A DNA stretch of 64,000 nt from Perca fluviatilis (Eukaryota > Chordata > Actinopteri > Perciformes > Percidae): NCBI RefSeq assembly GCF_010015445.1, contig NC_053115.1, positions 14,577,524 through 14,641,523 of the forward strand, read 5' to 3'. The notes under the pieces were generated by a model, which made no database searches, was not told the DNA's origin, and saw nothing but the letters and a program-made list of their open reading frames with translations. Positions within the stretch are counted from its first letter, which is position 1, and each line of letters starts with the position of its first letter. Both the position numbers and the translations under genes were made by a program. Below are positions 61,988 to 64,000 of this stretch, piece by piece.

Positions 61988-63575
61988 ATGAATTGTGAGC
62001 TCTTGGCAACGTGCACTGCTCTCGGCTATCTGGAGGGAGACACCTATCACAAAGAAGCTGATTGCTTGGGTGAGTTTTTTTTTTTAAAGTTTTTTTAATA
62101 CATATTCCTATACTTTTTTCTGCATCATCAGAGGGAAGGGGAATATATTGATGTTATGAATTAAGAACCGCAAAGCTCCTGTCCTTCTCTAACTGTTCTG
62201 TCTCTGCGTGCAGAGAGTGTGAAAGACTTGATCAGGTATTTACGCCATGAAGATGACACTCGGGACGTCCGCCAGCAGCTGGGTGCAGGCCAGATTGTAC
62301 AGAATGACCTTCTGCCCATTATCATCCAGCATGGACAAGACAAAGCCTTATTTGATGCCTGCATCAGGTATAAACCCTAACTTGAATCATCTCTCTTGAA
62401 CTTGAAATGTATGCTCATGAATATTTATAACATGAGAGTCATAGGATCTTATAAAGTGGATTATTGATACACCAATGCCAATATTGTGATACATTATTGC
62501 CATGCTGGTACCACCTATTGTTTTATTAAACATGTATTAAACATGTCATTAGATTTACTGACTCTTCTCTGTTTTTTCCTCAGGCTCATGGTCAACCTTA
62601 CTCAGCCTGCAATGCTTTGCTTTGGTAAAGTCCCTGATGACCCAGTGTTTAGACATCACTTTTTGCAAGTGACGTCTCATTTACAAGCTTGTAAAGAGGT
62701 ATTACAATCTCATTATAACAATAATAAGTTATGCCATTACTCTAATAACTGTAATTCACTTTTAAAATTTACCGTATATAACAGTAAGTACTTTTTGTGT
62801 CTTCTGCTTTTGTTTCCAGGCATTTGCCAGTGAAGCGGTGTTTGGCATTTTAAGTGAGACATTATACACGCTTCTACAACTGGTGAGTGTTTCACTGGTA
62901 AAAAAAAAACCTGCTTCCCACATGTTTCTGTTTATCCACGTGTTTCTTCCTGTCTGCCTTGACTCAACTCCTTCTCTTTCAGGACTGGGAGCAGAGACAG
63001 GAGGAGGATAACCTGCTGATAGAGAGGATCCTGCTGCTGGTCAGAAATGTGCTTCATGTACCTGCCGACCCATGTGAAGAGAAGGTCTGACTTGAACGTG
63101 AATACCAATGTGATCATATAAGAGGCAGAGCTAAAGTTACAATATTTTAGACTTTACCCTTCATCCCACCTGTACTTCTTCCCTAATCTGTGCTTCTCCT
63201 GTAGAAAGTGGACGATGATGCCAGCATCCATGATAGGCTGCTGTGGGCCATTCACATGAGCGGTTTCGATGACCTGATCAAGTTCCTGGCGTCGGCCCAG
63301 AGTGAGCAGCAGTGGAGTATGCATGTGTTGGAAATAATCTCCCTGATGTTCAGAGACCAGGTTAGACAGAAGAACCTTTTTAGATGAACACATATAGGTT
63401 TCCAGCTGTTCTGTGTTTGAGCTCTTGTTCTCTCCCTACAGACGCCGGAAGCTTTGGTGAGTGCCGGTCAGGCTCGTACAGCAGAAGAGAAGCACAGAGA
63501 CACTCAGGAGCTGGAGGCACTGAGGGAGAAGGAGCTCGCAGCCAAACGCTCCCGCACATTACAAAGAGGAACCAG
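61988..63575 (+). CDS. timeless: Timeless circadian/replication-fork regulator, 5' part
   Basis: Seven coding exons are inside the window: 61988-62069, 62214-62367, 62584-62698, 62820-62882, 62983-63084, 63205-63360 and 63442-63575, giving about 223 residues. The gene continues past the right edge; human TIMELESS is about 1,200 aa. The N-terminus is diagnostic: [90 protein letters not shown]. With TIPIN it forms the fork-protection complex that couples polymerase and helicase and activates the S-phase checkpoint (known for the family). The ATG lies one base after a splice acceptor. Human TIMELESS has a few extra residues before MNCEL, so an upstream exon could supply a start, but none is evident. 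Confidence 0.96.
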
Positions 63576-63730
63576 GTAAAATCAAGTTTATATACAGTCA
63601 CCACATTATTTATTCCATCCAGAGCCAAAATGTGTTTTATTTTCCAACTTGGCCTGAAAAATCCCCTGCATGTTAGTTACAGAAATCATTGGTTTGTGTC
63701 CTAAAATGTGTACTTATATGTATATGTTTG

Positions 63731-64000
63731 AAGTAATTCTGAGCATGCTCTGTTGCGACTGGGTGTGGTATTGTCTTCCCTTTGTGTCCCCAGTGATGCT
63801 TGGCACCTTGCATCCTGTCCATTTATGCTCTTTTGTATCTAATATAATACACAACCAAATATATCATATTATAAATATAACCTATTGTTTCTCTTTTAAA
63901 CACACACACTGTTACATATCAAACAGCAGCCTTTATTTTGACCTGTACTCGGCGCTTTTTCTAATTAAATGTAACTTTGGGTTTCCTCTTCCTGATGGAG
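63731..64000. repeat. Right arm of a long inverted repeat, within a timeless intron
   Basis: Reverse-complement match of 52598-52865, with a few dozen differences concentrated in the AT-rich middle. It runs off the window end, so its full length is unknown. It occupies the intron after timeless coding exon 7. Confidence 0.85.

Overview
This is vertebrate nuclear DNA, almost certainly from a teleost fish and probably a percomorph. Genes are split into many exons with GT-AG introns, microsatellites are frequent, and the repeats are of fish type: a Tc1-like transposon, hAT-like and TTAA-flanked miniature elements, L2-type LINE tails, and an RTE/Rex3-like LINE. There are no bacterial operons, CRISPR arrays or phage genes. 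I rebuilt exon structures by hand from splice signals, reading frame and family conservation. In every gene that is complete here, all exon phases close.

Layout from left to right: (1) the 3' part of an LRRFIP-family coiled-coil gene on + (900-3902), followed by a long 3' UTR; (2) a complete 19-coding-exon gelsolin/villin-family gene on - (7399-17632, 805 aa), best matched to advillin; (3) a complete three-exon olfactomedin-like 3 gene on + (21578-25174, 389 aa); (4) about 6 kb of stacked and nested transposons; (5) a complete seven-exon cdk2 on - (31201-34653, 298 aa); (6) a 7.4 kb spacer with direct repeats, a deleted LINE and a palindromic fold-back; (7) a complete 12-exon premelanosome protein gene, pmel, on + (42097-48342, 846 aa) with an unusual Ala/Asp/Val-rich acidic repeat domain; (8) a 6 kb microsatellite-rich intergenic stretch; (9) a complete nine-exon type III intermediate-filament gene of the peripherin/plasticin type on + (54462-59503, 476 aa) with a clear TATA box; (10) the first seven coding exons of timeless on + (from 61988), cut by the right edge.

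The genes are not one pathway. The block recalls a conserved vertebrate neighbourhood: cdk2 and pmel lie head to head as in mammals, and human timeless, peripherin and advillin lie on the same arm of chromosome 12 (recalled knowledge). Functional themes are cell-cycle and replication control (cdk2, timeless), cytoskeleton (advillin, peripherin, LRRFIP), pigment-organelle amyloid (pmel) and secreted matrix (olfml3). I found no previously undescribed gene system. The most unusual observations are the pmel repeat domain, the nested transposons with exact target duplications, an 11-kb-spaced inverted repeat, a loopless 44-bp palindrome in the likely cdk2 3' UTR, and the fold-back next to the LINE.
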